Assembly: GCA_019347995.1 (NCBI GenBank)
Contig: JAHWKH010000038.1
Coordinates: forward strand, 1-11,272
Length of the DNA: 11,272 nt
From: Gemmatimonadota bacterium
GTDB lineage: Bacteria; Gemmatimonadota; Gemmatimonadetes; Longimicrobiales; UBA6960
Direction: 5' to 3'
A program made the translations under genes and the position numbers. This document shows positions 1 to 6,192 of the stretch, piece after piece. A model generated the notes under the pieces. The model did not search any database. It was not told the DNA's origin and saw nothing but the letters and a program-made list of their open reading frames with translations. Position 1 is the stretch's first letter. Each line of letters opens with the position of its first letter.

Positions 1-242
1 AAACTTCGAGCGCGCGCGAGATTGGCGCGGGTTGTGGCCACTTCGCTCCCCGCCGCCGCGCGCGCCGATTGCGACGCGACCAGGGCACGCCGCGCTTCCT
101 CGACGGGCCGCGAAGCGTAGGCGCCCGATGCGGCCAGTTGCTGGCGGCGGCGCAGTTCTCCCTGCGCGCCCGTGACCGCCGCGCGGGCGTTGGAGAGCGC
201 CGCCTGTGCGGTGCGCAGCGCCTCGGTGGCCTGGACCACATC
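1..242 (-). CDS. Membrane fusion protein (HlyD/RND efflux adaptor type), internal fragment
   Basis: Read on the minus strand in the frame with codons at 240-242 down to 3-5, this gives about 80 residues of open frame that run off the left edge. The fragment starts near DVVQATEALRTAQAAL, passes through RRRQQLAASGAYASRPVEEA and ends near ATTRANLARARS. Two Ala/Arg/Gln-rich heptad-like helices flank a LAASGAYASRPVEEA turn, which is the alpha-hairpin of periplasmic adaptor subunits of tripartite efflux pumps. In that family the hairpin contacts the outer-membrane channel. The lipoyl half, signal peptide and start codon expected upstream are absent: beyond about 242 the frame stays open, but its third-position GC drops and adaptor similarity ends. 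It is therefore 5'-truncated at a junction and 3'-truncated by the window edge. A generic alanine-rich coiled coil is the alternative. Confidence 0.5.
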
Positions 243-323
243 GTGGTTACCGCGGGCATCCTGCGCATCGCCCGCCTCTCCGACTGCTCGGCCGAGGACA
301 TCGCCGAGGTGCTGCGGGCCTGA
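225..323 (+). pseudogene. Short-chain dehydrogenase/reductase remnant
   Basis: This plus-strand frame encodes GGLDHIVVTAGILRIARL followed by SDCSAEDIAEVLRA and a TGA. The LDHIVVTAGILR segment matches the beta4 strand and NNAG-equivalent motif of short-chain dehydrogenases, in the VTAG form that I associate with SDR domains fused to cytidylyltransferases. The SAEDIAEVLR segment is the following helix. A full SDR would continue with an N-x-x-G motif, the S-Y-K catalytic residues and more than 100 further residues. None is visible in any frame after the stop, and the Rossmann N-terminus is missing upstream. Almost every third base is G or C, which supports past coding in this direction. I call it a remnant bounded on both sides. 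A chance resemblance in GC-rich DNA is possible. Confidence 0.42.
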
Positions 324-333
324 GGCCGGCCCG

Positions 334-1995
334 GTGAAGAGAGCCGATCCCCGCGAGCCTCCCGTCGCCGATCGCGCGTCGCCCCACGAGGGCCGCGCGG
401 ATCCCGCCCCCCGCCGCCTTCCGCGGTCGGGGGGCGGTCCGTTCCTGTTCCTGGCCGTGGCCGCCATGGGCATCGGCGTCGCCGCCTGGACGCCCCTCCC
501 GCCCGGCGTGTGGCACGACGACGGCGTGTACCTGACGCTGGGCCGCGCGCTGGCCGAGGGGGAAGGGCTCCGCTACCTCGGCGTCCCCGGGAGCCCCGCG
601 GCGCCCAAATTCCCGCCGGTCTATCCCGCGGTGGCCGCGCTGGGATGGCTCCTCGGAGGCGACGCCGGCGGCGCGACGGCGGTGGCCGTGGCGCTGAACA
701 TCCTCTTCCTGGCGGCGGCGGTGGGGTTGGCGGGCGCCTGGGCACGGTGGGGGCTGGGGCTGCCCCTGCGGCTGGCGCTGCTGGTGGGCGGGCTGGCGGG
801 GCTCTCGGTCGATCTGTGGCGGCCGGCCATGGTGGCGCTCTCCGAGCCGCTCTACGTCCTGGTCATGGTGGGGGCCCTGTGGGCCGCGGCCCGGGCCGAG
901 CGTCCGGGCGCCGGATGGCGGGACGCGGCGCTCCTGGTGGCGCTGCTCGCGCTTCTCCTGCACGTGCGCACCGCGGGCGCCGCCGTGGCCGGGGCCGCCG
1001 TCCTGGGCCTCGCGCTGCGGGGGCGGTGGCGGACGGGCGTGGGCGTCGGGGCCGCGCTCGCCGTCCTGGCCCTGCCGTGGGCGCTGTGGTCCGCGGCGGC
1101 GGGAGCCGCGCTCCCCGAGCCCCTGCGCGACATCCTGGGCCCCTACGGCGCCTGGCTGGGTGGGGCGGTGATGGAGGCGCCCCTGCGCTACGTGGCGGGC
1201 CTGCCCGGCGCCGGGGTGGGCATGGGGCTGCGGACGCTGGACCTGCTGGTGCCGCCGGCGTCGGCGCCGTTCTCGTGGGCGGCGGGGGCGTTCATCGGCG
1301 TGGGCGTGGTGGCGGGCATCCCGCTCATGACGCGCCGCTCGCCCACGGCCGCCCTGGCCCTGGTGCTCTCGCTGCTCATGGCGTGGCTGTGGCCGTACCA
1401 GGACCGACGGCTGCTGGTCCCGGCGGTTCCCCTGCTCCTGGCCGCGCTGGCCTGTTCGGCGGCTGCGCTGGTCACGGCGTGGGGCAGGCGCCCCCGTCCC
1501 GGCTCGCGCCTGGCCGGCGTCGCGCTGGCGGGGATGGCGGCGTGGGCGTTGGGCTTCGGCACGGGGTCGGCCCTGCGCATCGCCCGTGGCGCGCCCACGG
1601 CGGCGTACGAGATCCGGGCGGCGAAGCTGGCCGACGCGCTGGACGCCATGGAGGGCCGCGTCCCCGCGGGCGCCGTGGTGGGCGCGCCGGAGCTGTGGCC
1701 GACCCTTCCCCTCCTGACGGGGGTGCGGTCCGCGCCCAGCGCGCGCTTCCTTCCCCTGTCCGGGGCCGGAGCGCTCCGGGCAGGCTCCCCGGAGCAGCAG
1801 TTCCGCCTCTGGGTGGCCGGCGGCGTGGACCACCTCCTGCTGGAGCAGGGCGGGACGATCCACGGCGAGGCGCTCAACGTCTTGGAGGAGGCCTGTCCCG
1901 GGGCGGTGGTCATCCTGGACACGCGGCCGGGGCTGATCCTCGTCCGCCTCCACTGGGACGAGGGCTGCCGCCGGCGGGTGGGCGCCGTCCCGTGA
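334..1995 (+). CDS. GT-C-fold membrane glycosyltransferase (ArnT/PMT, GT39-like)
   Basis: This 553-residue polytopic membrane protein probably moves a sugar from a polyprenyl-phosphate donor to an extracytoplasmic acceptor. After a Pro/Arg-rich cytoplasmic tail of about 35 residues, the first membrane segment (about 36-52) is followed by WHDDGVYLTLGRAL, whose adjacent aspartates D62-D63 match the catalytic loop motif of GT-C enzymes. Next comes KFPPVYP (92-98), a common motif in this family. Many Leu/Ala/Val-rich helices follow up to about residue 410, including a YQDRRLLVPAVPLLL segment typical of the last helices. The C-terminal 140 residues are hydrophilic and probably periplasmic. I chose the GTG at 334 because the next candidate, ATG 466, would cut the first helix in half; no strong Shine-Dalgarno site precedes it. 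Acceptor and sugar cannot be told. It converges on the YggX-like gene 21 bp away. Confidence 0.75.
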   Translation: MKRADPREPPVADRASPHEGRADPAPRRLPRSGGGPFLFLAVAAMGIGVAAWTPLPPGVWHDDGVYLTLGRALAEGEGLRYLGVPGSPAAPKFPPVYPAVAALGWLLGGDAGGATAVAVALNILFLAAAVGLAGAWARWGLGLPLRLALLVGGLAGLSVDLWRPAMVALSEPLYVLVMVGALWAAARAERPGAGWRDAALLVALLALLLHVRTAGAAVAGAAVLGLALRGRWRTGVGVGAALAVLALPWALWSAAAGAALPEPLRDILGPYGAWLGGAVMEAPLRYVAGLPGAGVGMGLRTLDLLVPPASAPFSWAAGAFIGVGVVAGIPLMTRRSPTAALALVLSLLMAWLWPYQDRRLLVPAVPLLLAALACSAAALVTAWGRRPRPGSRLAGVALAGMAAWALGFGTGSALRIARGAPTAAYEIRAAKLADALDAMEGRVPAGAVVGAPELWPTLPLLTGVRSAPSARFLPLSGAGALRAGSPEQQFRLWVAGGVDHLLLEQGGTIHGEALNVLEEACPGAVVILDTRPGLILVRLHWDEGCRRRVGAVP

Positions 1996-2016
1996 CGGCG
2001 ACGCGCGCCGGTCGAC

Positions 2017-2298
2017 CTACCAGTCGATCTCGCCCTTCTTGCTGGTGTCCACCTCTTCGGTCTCCCCCTCGCCGAAGAGGACGCTCTCGATCTGGCCGTA
2101 GAGGAACTCCCGGGACTTGGCGTCGCGGGGATCGAGCCCGTAGTGGTTGATGAGGAGCATCTGCTTCCGCTTCCACTCCTCCCAGCAGTTCTCGCAGATC
2201 TCCTCGGTCACGCGCCGCCCCAGGTCGTCCGGAAAGGGGGCCTTGTCCAGGGCCGGGGCGTCGTCGCGCTGGCAGCGGCGGCAGGTGATGGTGTCCAC
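2017..2298 (-). CDS. YggX-like Fe(II)-trafficking / oxidative damage protection protein, four-cysteine variant
   Basis: This 93-residue cytoplasmic protein belongs to the YggX family, whose members bind or shuttle ferrous iron and protect Fe-S enzymes from oxidation. Family features are the FPDDLGRRVTEEIC block (about 22-35), WEEWKRKQMLLIN (39-51) and REFLYGQIESVLF (63-75), in the usual order and at the usual length (about 90 residues). It differs from the enterobacterial form, which has one conserved N-terminal cysteine. Here there are two CxxC pairs, C6/C9 and C35/C38, suggesting a zinc- or iron-binding site. The start is GTG 2298 because a good ribosome site (AGAGGAG) lies just upstream; the frame stays open to an ATG at 2448, but that extension is low-complexity and unlike the family. 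Divergent from the DksA-like gene. Family call firm, metal unknown. Confidence 0.82.
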   Translation of the reverse strand: MDTITCRRCQRDDAPALDKAPFPDDLGRRVTEEICENCWEEWKRKQMLLINHYGLDPRDAKSREFLYGQIESVLFGEGETEEVDTSKKGEIDW

Positions 2299-2301
2299 GT
2301 G

Positions 2302-2308
2302 CTCCTCT
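2302..2308 (-). promoter_or_regulatory. Ribosome binding site fixing the YggX-like GTG start
   Basis: On the minus strand AGAGGAG lies 3 bases before the GTG at 2298. With no comparable site before the upstream ATG at 2448, it selects the 93-residue form. Confidence 0.6.
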
Positions 2309-2375
2309 GGTGATGCGTGCCGGGAGGGTTCGCCCGCGGGGGTACCCGAGCAGGGGGTGACGGATCCTGGGACAG

Positions 2376-2390
2376 GGGGCGGACCGCCCC
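2376..2390. repeat. GC-rich palindrome in the yggX-like/dksA-like divergent spacer
   Basis: GGGGCGGACCGCCCC is a perfect inverted repeat with 7-bp arms around a single A (a 6-bp stem with a 3-base loop if folded). It sits about 77 bp upstream of the YggX-like start and 150 bp upstream of the DksA-like start. There is no T-run beside it, so it is not a standard terminator. The form, with CAGG before and CTACCC after, resembles dispersed intergenic palindromes seen in many GC-rich bacteria, but one copy cannot show that. Apart from this and a weak promoter candidate, I see nothing in 2299-2543. Confidence 0.5.
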
Positions 2391-2468
2391 TACCCACGCT
2401 CCGCGCCCCACCCGAATGGCAAAAGAGCAGCCATTCCGCAAGTGCCAAGCCAAGCCACTGCCCGCCCG

Positions 2469-2497
2469 TGGACGGACCCCCCCGATTCCCTTACCTT
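2469..2497 (+). promoter_or_regulatory. Possible promoter of the DksA-like gene
   Basis: TGGACG (2469-2474) and TACCTT (2492-2497) are separated by 17 bp and resemble degenerate -35 and -10 boxes (4/6 and 3/6 matches). This would place transcription start near 2504, about 40 bases before the start codon. The match is weak. Confidence 0.25.
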
Positions 2498-2543
2498 TGC
2501 GTGTCTGTTTTCCCGGGTTCGGCACTACCCGTCGAGGTGCATC

Positions 2544-2927
2544 ATGGCGCTGAACAAGAAGCAGCTGGCCCACATCGAGAAGCGGCTCATGGACGAGAGG
2601 GCACGGGCGCTCCGCTCCCTCGGTCTGTTCGACCAGATGGCCAAGGCCGATCGGGAGTCGGGAGACTCGGACCTGTCCGCCTACACCGATCACATGGCGG
2701 ACCAGGGCACGGAGGCCATGGAGCGGGAGAAGGCGGCCCTCTTCGCCACGAAGGAGGGCCGCTACCTCTACCGGCTCGAGGAGGCGCTGCGCCGCCTCTA
2801 CAACGATCCCAAGACCTTCGGATCGTGCCACACCTGCGGAACGGACGTGGGCTACGAGCGCCTCGACGCGCTGCCCCACGCCCGCTACTGCATCGACTGC
2901 AAGATCAAGGAGGAGGAGGCCGCCTGA
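2544..2927 (+). CDS. TraR/DksA family C4 zinc-finger transcription factor
   Basis: This 127-residue protein is predicted to act in the RNA polymerase secondary channel, as DksA does with ppGpp in the stringent response. A charged N-terminal coiled coil (about 5-80) leads to a C4 zinc finger with C95-x2-C98 and C116-x2-C119. The 17-residue gap between the pairs equals that of E. coli DksA, and the CIDCK sequence is shared. The tip region reads TDHMADQGTEA (48-58). The ADxGTE form is that of the shorter YocK/YteA-type relatives. Aligned from the zinc finger, only the first Asp of the DksA DxxDxA tip is kept (D53) and the second position is Thr. ATG 2544 follows a CGAGGTG ribosome site; an upstream in-frame ATG at 2442 would add unrelated sequence. 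Convergent with the minus-strand gene ending 16 bp away. Confidence 0.85.
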   Translation: MALNKKQLAHIEKRLMDERARALRSLGLFDQMAKADRESGDSDLSAYTDHMADQGTEAMEREKAALFATKEGRYLYRLEEALRRLYNDPKTFGSCHTCGTDVGYERLDALPHARYCIDCKIKEEEAA

Positions 2928-2943
2928 CGGCACCCCCTTCCGG

Positions 2944-3324
2944 CTAGACCTCCACCTGCTCCTCGGCCTCCTCCGGCTCCTCGTGGAGCGGGCTCGTATC
3001 GCGCCACAGCTCCTCGATCTGGGTGCGGATGTCCCGGATCCGCTTCTCCAGGGGCTGGTCCTGGAGGTGGTAGCGGGCCGCGGACAGGGCACGGTAGGCA
3101 CGCCACAGGGCGGCCGACGCCGGCGTCTGCTCGTGGCTGCGGCGCTTCTCGCCGCGCATGCGGGCCACCACCCACTCGGTCATCTCGTCGTCGAGGAGCA
3201 TGACGTCCCCGGTCGTCTTCGACTCCTTCTCGACGAACTTCTGCAGCTTCTTCTTGAAGCTCTTGGGCACCCCCGCCACCACGTACACGGAGACGTCGTC
3301 CCTCTGTAGCATCTCGGACGCCAT
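2944..3324 (-). CDS. Hypothetical protein with acidic C-terminal tail
   Basis: I do not recognise a family for this 126-residue protein. The start is well supported: AGGAGG lies 5 bases before the ATG. The N-terminal part (about 10-30) is hydrophobic and strand-like (VSVYVVAGVP), then a Lys-rich helix (KSFKKKLQKFVEKESK, about 21-36). A middle region reads DVMLLDDEMTEWVVARMRGEK. The second half is a predicted helical stretch rich in Arg, Gln and Glu (about 70-108), and the last dozen residues are mostly Glu. There are no cysteines, signal peptide or membrane segment, so it is probably a soluble cytoplasmic protein. The mixed charge and basic patch would fit nucleic-acid or ribosome contact, but that is only a guess. 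It lies 68 bp downstream of RNase D on the same strand and may share its transcript. Confidence 0.72.
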   Translation of the reverse strand: MASEMLQRDDVSVYVVAGVPKSFKKKLQKFVEKESKTTGDVMLLDDEMTEWVVARMRGEKRRSHEQTPASAALWRAYRALSAARYHLQDQPLEKRIRDIRTQIEELWRDTSPLHEEPEEAEEQVEV

Positions 3325-3356
3325 TCGGTCCTCCTGTTTCGTTGAGCCCTACAGGA

Positions 3357-3384
3357 CCCGGGCGTGGGGATCCCCCCTCCCGGG
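3357..3384 (-). repeat. Inverted repeat between rnd and the hypothetical gene
   Basis: CCCGGG at 3357-3362 and again at 3379-3384 bracket an inner GGGGATCCCC palindrome (3366-3375), so the stretch can fold into an interrupted hairpin. It lies just after the rnd stop. A role as terminator or transcript-processing signal is possible, but there is no U-tract. Confidence 0.35.
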
Positions 3385-3392
3385 CATGCGCG

Positions 3393-4529
3393 TCAGCGGC
3401 CGTTCAGCACCGCCAGCAACGCGCCTCCCATCGCTTCCACCTGCCAGTTGCGCACGCCGGGAATCGTCCGGAGCGCGTCCTCGTCCCGCGGCTTCACGCG
3501 AGCGATCTCGAGCAACATGGCGTTGGGCACCAGCGATCCTCGATCGATCCCCAGGTCGTCGGCTCGCTGGTTTCTCGCCGACTTCAGCCTCTCCGCCAAC
3601 TCTTCGACCTCCGGCGGCGGCCGGCCCGGCCCGTTGCGGTCGCGCCGGGGATACGGCTCCAGGCTGGCTTCGGGGAGCGACGCCACCCGCGTGAGCCGGT
3701 CCACCAGGTCCTCGCCCACGTCCCGCGCCAGCCGGGGATTCATGCCCTTGATCCCCGACAGCTCGCTCACGGAGCGGGGACGCTGCCGGGCGGCGGCCAC
3801 CAGCGCCGGATCGCCGGCGACCCGGAACGGTGCCCGGTCCCGGTCGCGGGCGATCTCGTCACGCCAGGCCAGCGCCTCGCGCAGGGCCGCCACCTCGCGG
3901 AGCGCCAGCTCGCGCGCGCCCTTGACCTTCACCACCGGGTCCTCACCGTCGCTGGACTCCCAGCGCACGTCCTCCAGGGCGCGGGACTCCTCCAGGGCCC
4001 AGTGCAGCCTCCCGCGGGCCTCCAGCTCGCGCCGCAATATGGCGGCCAGCTCGTGGAGGTGCCGGGTGTCGGAGGCGGCGTAGTCCAGCATCTCCTCGGG
4101 GAGAGGCCGCCTGGCCCAGTCGGCTCGCTGGTACTTCTTGGCCAGGCTCACCCCCAGGTGCTTCTCCAGCAGCGCCGCCAGCCCCAGGGAGCTCTCGCCC
4201 AGAAGCGCGGCGGCCACCTGCGTGTCGAACAGGCCGGAGAGATGGATGCCCAGGTCCCGGTCCAGGAGGCGGAGGTCGAAGTCGGCCCCGTGCATGACGA
4301 TCTCGACCTCCGGATCCTCCAGGGGTCCCTTCAGGAGATCGCTGATGTCGAACGCGAGCGGATCGATGATGAAGGTGCGATCCGTGCTCGAGAGCTGCAC
4401 CAGGGAGAGTCGGTCGGAATACCGGTGGAATCCGGCCGCCTCGCAGTCGAGCGCGATGCGCCAGGAGGTCGAGAGGGAGTGCCGCAGCTCGTCGGCGTCG
4501 TCGGGGCCGTCGATGAGGACGTATGTCAT
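3393..4529 (-). CDS. rnd: Ribonuclease D
   Basis: This 378-residue 3'-5' exoribonuclease matches E. coli RNase D in length (375) and acts on tRNA precursors and other stable RNAs. The DEDDy exonuclease domain covers about 1-170. Exo I is DCEAAGF with D28 and E30. Exo II is HGADFDLRLL with D85. Exo III is YAASD with Y150 and D154. All four acidic metal ligands and the tyrosine are present. Two helical HRDC-type domains follow, at about 205-285 (with SVSELSGIKGMNPRLA) and 305-378 (with LRTIPGVRNWQ). The start is the ATG at 4529; the frame stays open to 4700, but those 57 codons are low-complexity and lack family similarity. GGGAG lies about 16 bases upstream, too far for a good ribosome site. 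It is divergent from pyk and followed by a small hypothetical gene on the same strand. Confidence 0.93.
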   Translation of the reverse strand: MTYVLIDGPDDADELRHSLSTSWRIALDCEAAGFHRYSDRLSLVQLSSTDRTFIIDPLAFDISDLLKGPLEDPEVEIVMHGADFDLRLLDRDLGIHLSGLFDTQVAAALLGESSLGLAALLEKHLGVSLAKKYQRADWARRPLPEEMLDYAASDTRHLHELAAILRRELEARGRLHWALEESRALEDVRWESSDGEDPVVKVKGARELALREVAALREALAWRDEIARDRDRAPFRVAGDPALVAAARQRPRSVSELSGIKGMNPRLARDVGEDLVDRLTRVASLPEASLEPYPRRDRNGPGRPPPEVEELAERLKSARNQRADDLGIDRGSLVPNAMLLEIARVKPRDEDALRTIPGVRNWQVEAMGGALLAVLNGR

Positions 4530-4597
4530 GCGCGCCGCGGCCGATCTCCCTTCGTGGGGTGCTTTCCGTTGGATATCGAATGCGACAGGAGCCGCGG

Positions 4598-4739
4598 TCG
4601 GTTCTACTCCCGAGGGGGGTGGCGTGTTCCGGCGTCTTGCCCCCACCCTGCCGGTCGGACAGTCTAGAGGGCTGATGACTCCCGGGAGCCGCGGTCCCAC
4701 GCGGCCGACCGGACGTCACGACGACAATAGTAGAACCGA
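4598..4739. promoter_or_regulatory. 11-bp inverted repeat pair in the rnd/pyk divergent spacer
   Basis: TCGGTTCTACT (4598-4608) and its exact reverse complement AGTAGAACCGA (4729-4739) lie about 120 bp apart in the 225-bp region between the divergent starts of rnd (4529) and pyk (4755). Read toward each gene, the element is AGTAGAACCGA in both cases: 15 bases before the pyk ATG and 68 before the rnd ATG. A perfect 11-bp match is not expected by chance in so short a spacer. It could be a shared operator or a repeated promoter/leader element. No strong -35/-10 pair is visible; the rest of the spacer is otherwise unremarkable. Confidence 0.45.
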
Positions 4740-4754
4740 GGTCCGCGAGACGGC

Positions 4755-6170
4755 ATGCCGAGAACCAAGGTCGTATGTACGCTGGGACCGTCGAGCAGCA
4801 CGGCCGAGATGGTGGAGAGCCTGGTGGCGGCCGGGCTCGACATGGCCCGCATCAACATGTCCCACGGCTCCCACGAAGAGCACGCCCGCAGCATCGAGCA
4901 CGTCCGCTTCGCCGCCACGCGCGCGGGCCGGCCGGTGGCGATCCTGGCGGATCTGGCAGGACCCAAGATCCGTGTGGGCGACCTTCCGGAGCCGCTCCGC
5001 CTCGTCCCGGGGCAGCGCGTGGTCCTGGCGCCCGCCGGGCGGGAGGCCGAGGGAGAGATCCCCACCACCTACGCCGAGCTGGCCGAGGACCTGAGCCCGG
5101 GGGACCGGGTGCTCCTGGACGACGGCCTCCTCGAGCTGGAAGCGGTGGAGACCGACGGCGAGCGGTCCGTGCTTTCGGTGGTGCGCGGCGGGGTCCTCAA
5201 GAGCCGCAAGGGCATCAACCTGCCGGGCGTGGCGGTCCGGGTCCCCTCCCTGACGCCCAAGGACCTCAACGACCTGGAGTTCGCCCTCGCGTGCGACGTG
5301 GAATACGTGGGTCTCTCGTTCGTGCGGCGGGCGGAGGACGTGGCCGACCTCAAGGAACGGGTGGGCAAGGGCACCCTGGTGGTGGCCAAGATCGAGAAGG
5401 CCAAGGCCCTGGACGACATCGAGGAGATCCTGGCCGTGACCGACGCGGTCATGGTGGCCCGGGGCGACCTGGGCGTGGAGCTGCCCTTCGAGCAGGTGCC
5501 GCTGGCGCAGAAGCGCATCGTGCAGCTCGCCAACTACTTCGGGCGCCCGGTCATCACGGCCACGCAGATGCTCGAGTCCATGATCGACTACCCGAGGCCC
5601 ACACGGGCCGAGGCCTCGGACGTGGCCAACGCCATCCTCGACGGCACCGACGCCGTGATGCTCTCCGGCGAGACGGCGGTGGGCCGCTATCCCCTCCAGG
5701 CGCTGGAGGCCATCATGCGCATCACCCAGGAGGTCGAGGGATCGGGCGTGCTGGCCCGGGGCCCCCGCTACCTGGACGCCCCGGCCCGGCGGCGCGCCGG
5801 AGCCTCCCAGAGGGAGCACGCCGTGGCCTCCGCCACGGTGGAGTCCATGCGCCAGCTCGAGGCCCCGGCGATCATCGTGATCACGCGTAGTGGCTTCTCC
5901 GCGCGGCTGGTGTCGTCGTACCGGCCGGCCGTGCCCATCTTCGCGGTCTGCACGGACGAGAAGACCTACCGCCAGCTCACCGCCGTGTGGGGGGTGCGCC
6001 CCGTCCTCTCCACCCTCGAGGAGGTCACCTACGAGGCGCTGACCCAGTTCGGGAAGCGCAACGTGCTCGAGAGCGGGGTGGGCGTGCCCGGCGACCACGT
6101 CCTGGTCACCGCGGGCTATCCGTTCCACACGTCGGGATCCACCAACACCATGCGGGTCGAGCAGCTGTGA
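4755..6170 (+). CDS. pyk: Pyruvate kinase
   Basis: This 471-residue enzyme converts phosphoenolpyruvate and ADP to pyruvate and ATP, the last step of glycolysis. The barrel begins TKVVCTLGPSS (4-14) and carries the substrate and ion residues R32, N34 and S36 in MARINMSHGS. It continues with the active-site lysine K212 and E214 in AKIEKAKALDDIEEI, MVARGDLGVELP (233-244) and T270 in ATQMLES. The B domain is about 72-165. The C-terminal domain (about 350-471) has the HAVASATVESMRQLEAPAII start and ITRSGFSARLVSSYRP. Position 66-74 reads DLAGPKIRV rather than DTKGPEIRT, which in this family marks potassium-independent enzymes. ATG 4755 is the first codon giving the canonical N-terminus; the ribosome site is weak. 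It probably leads a transcript with the hydrolase 22 bp downstream. Confidence 0.96.
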   Translation: MPRTKVVCTLGPSSSTAEMVESLVAAGLDMARINMSHGSHEEHARSIEHVRFAATRAGRPVAILADLAGPKIRVGDLPEPLRLVPGQRVVLAPAGREAEGEIPTTYAELAEDLSPGDRVLLDDGLLELEAVETDGERSVLSVVRGGVLKSRKGINLPGVAVRVPSLTPKDLNDLEFALACDVEYVGLSFVRRAEDVADLKERVGKGTLVVAKIEKAKALDDIEEILAVTDAVMVARGDLGVELPFEQVPLAQKRIVQLANYFGRPVITATQMLESMIDYPRPTRAEASDVANAILDGTDAVMLSGETAVGRYPLQALEAIMRITQEVEGSGVLARGPRYLDAPARRRAGASQREHAVASATVESMRQLEAPAIIVITRSGFSARLVSSYRPAVPIFAVCTDEKTYRQLTAVWGVRPVLSTLEEVTYEALTQFGKRNVLESGVGVPGDHVLVTAGYPFHTSGSTNTMRVEQL

Positions 6171-6192
6171 CCCGCGGGACGACCCCCGGCCC

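Noticed and set aside
243..323. Continuation of the adaptor reading frame upstream of 242 on the minus strand
   Set aside because: The frame is open, but its third-position GC falls compared with the opposite strand and it does not give the lipoyl-domain sequence expected before the hairpin.
247..1953. Minus-strand 568-residue open frame across the glycosyltransferase gene
   Set aside because: It is full of Arg, Gly, Pro, Gln and His with no family motif. Long antisense frames are expected opposite GC-rich genes, and the plus strand gives a coherent membrane protein with GT-C motifs.
510..2150. Plus-strand 546-residue frame overlapping the glycosyltransferase
   Set aside because: Its Gly/Arg/Pro-rich, low-complexity composition is the frame-shifted shadow of the true gene, and it runs through the stop into the convergent YggX-like gene.
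2299..2448. N-terminal extension of the YggX-like protein from an ATG at 2448
   Set aside because: The added 50 residues are low-complexity and unlike the family, and they include the palindrome; the GTG at 2298 has a good ribosome site.
3342..4667. Plus-strand 441-residue frame opposite rnd
   Set aside because: It has no recognisable domain, while the minus strand has all RNase D catalytic motifs.
4530..4700. N-terminal extension of RNase D from an ATG at 4700
   Set aside because: The extension is Pro/Arg-rich with no family match and would take up most of the divergent spacer; ATG 4529 gives the normal RNase D length.
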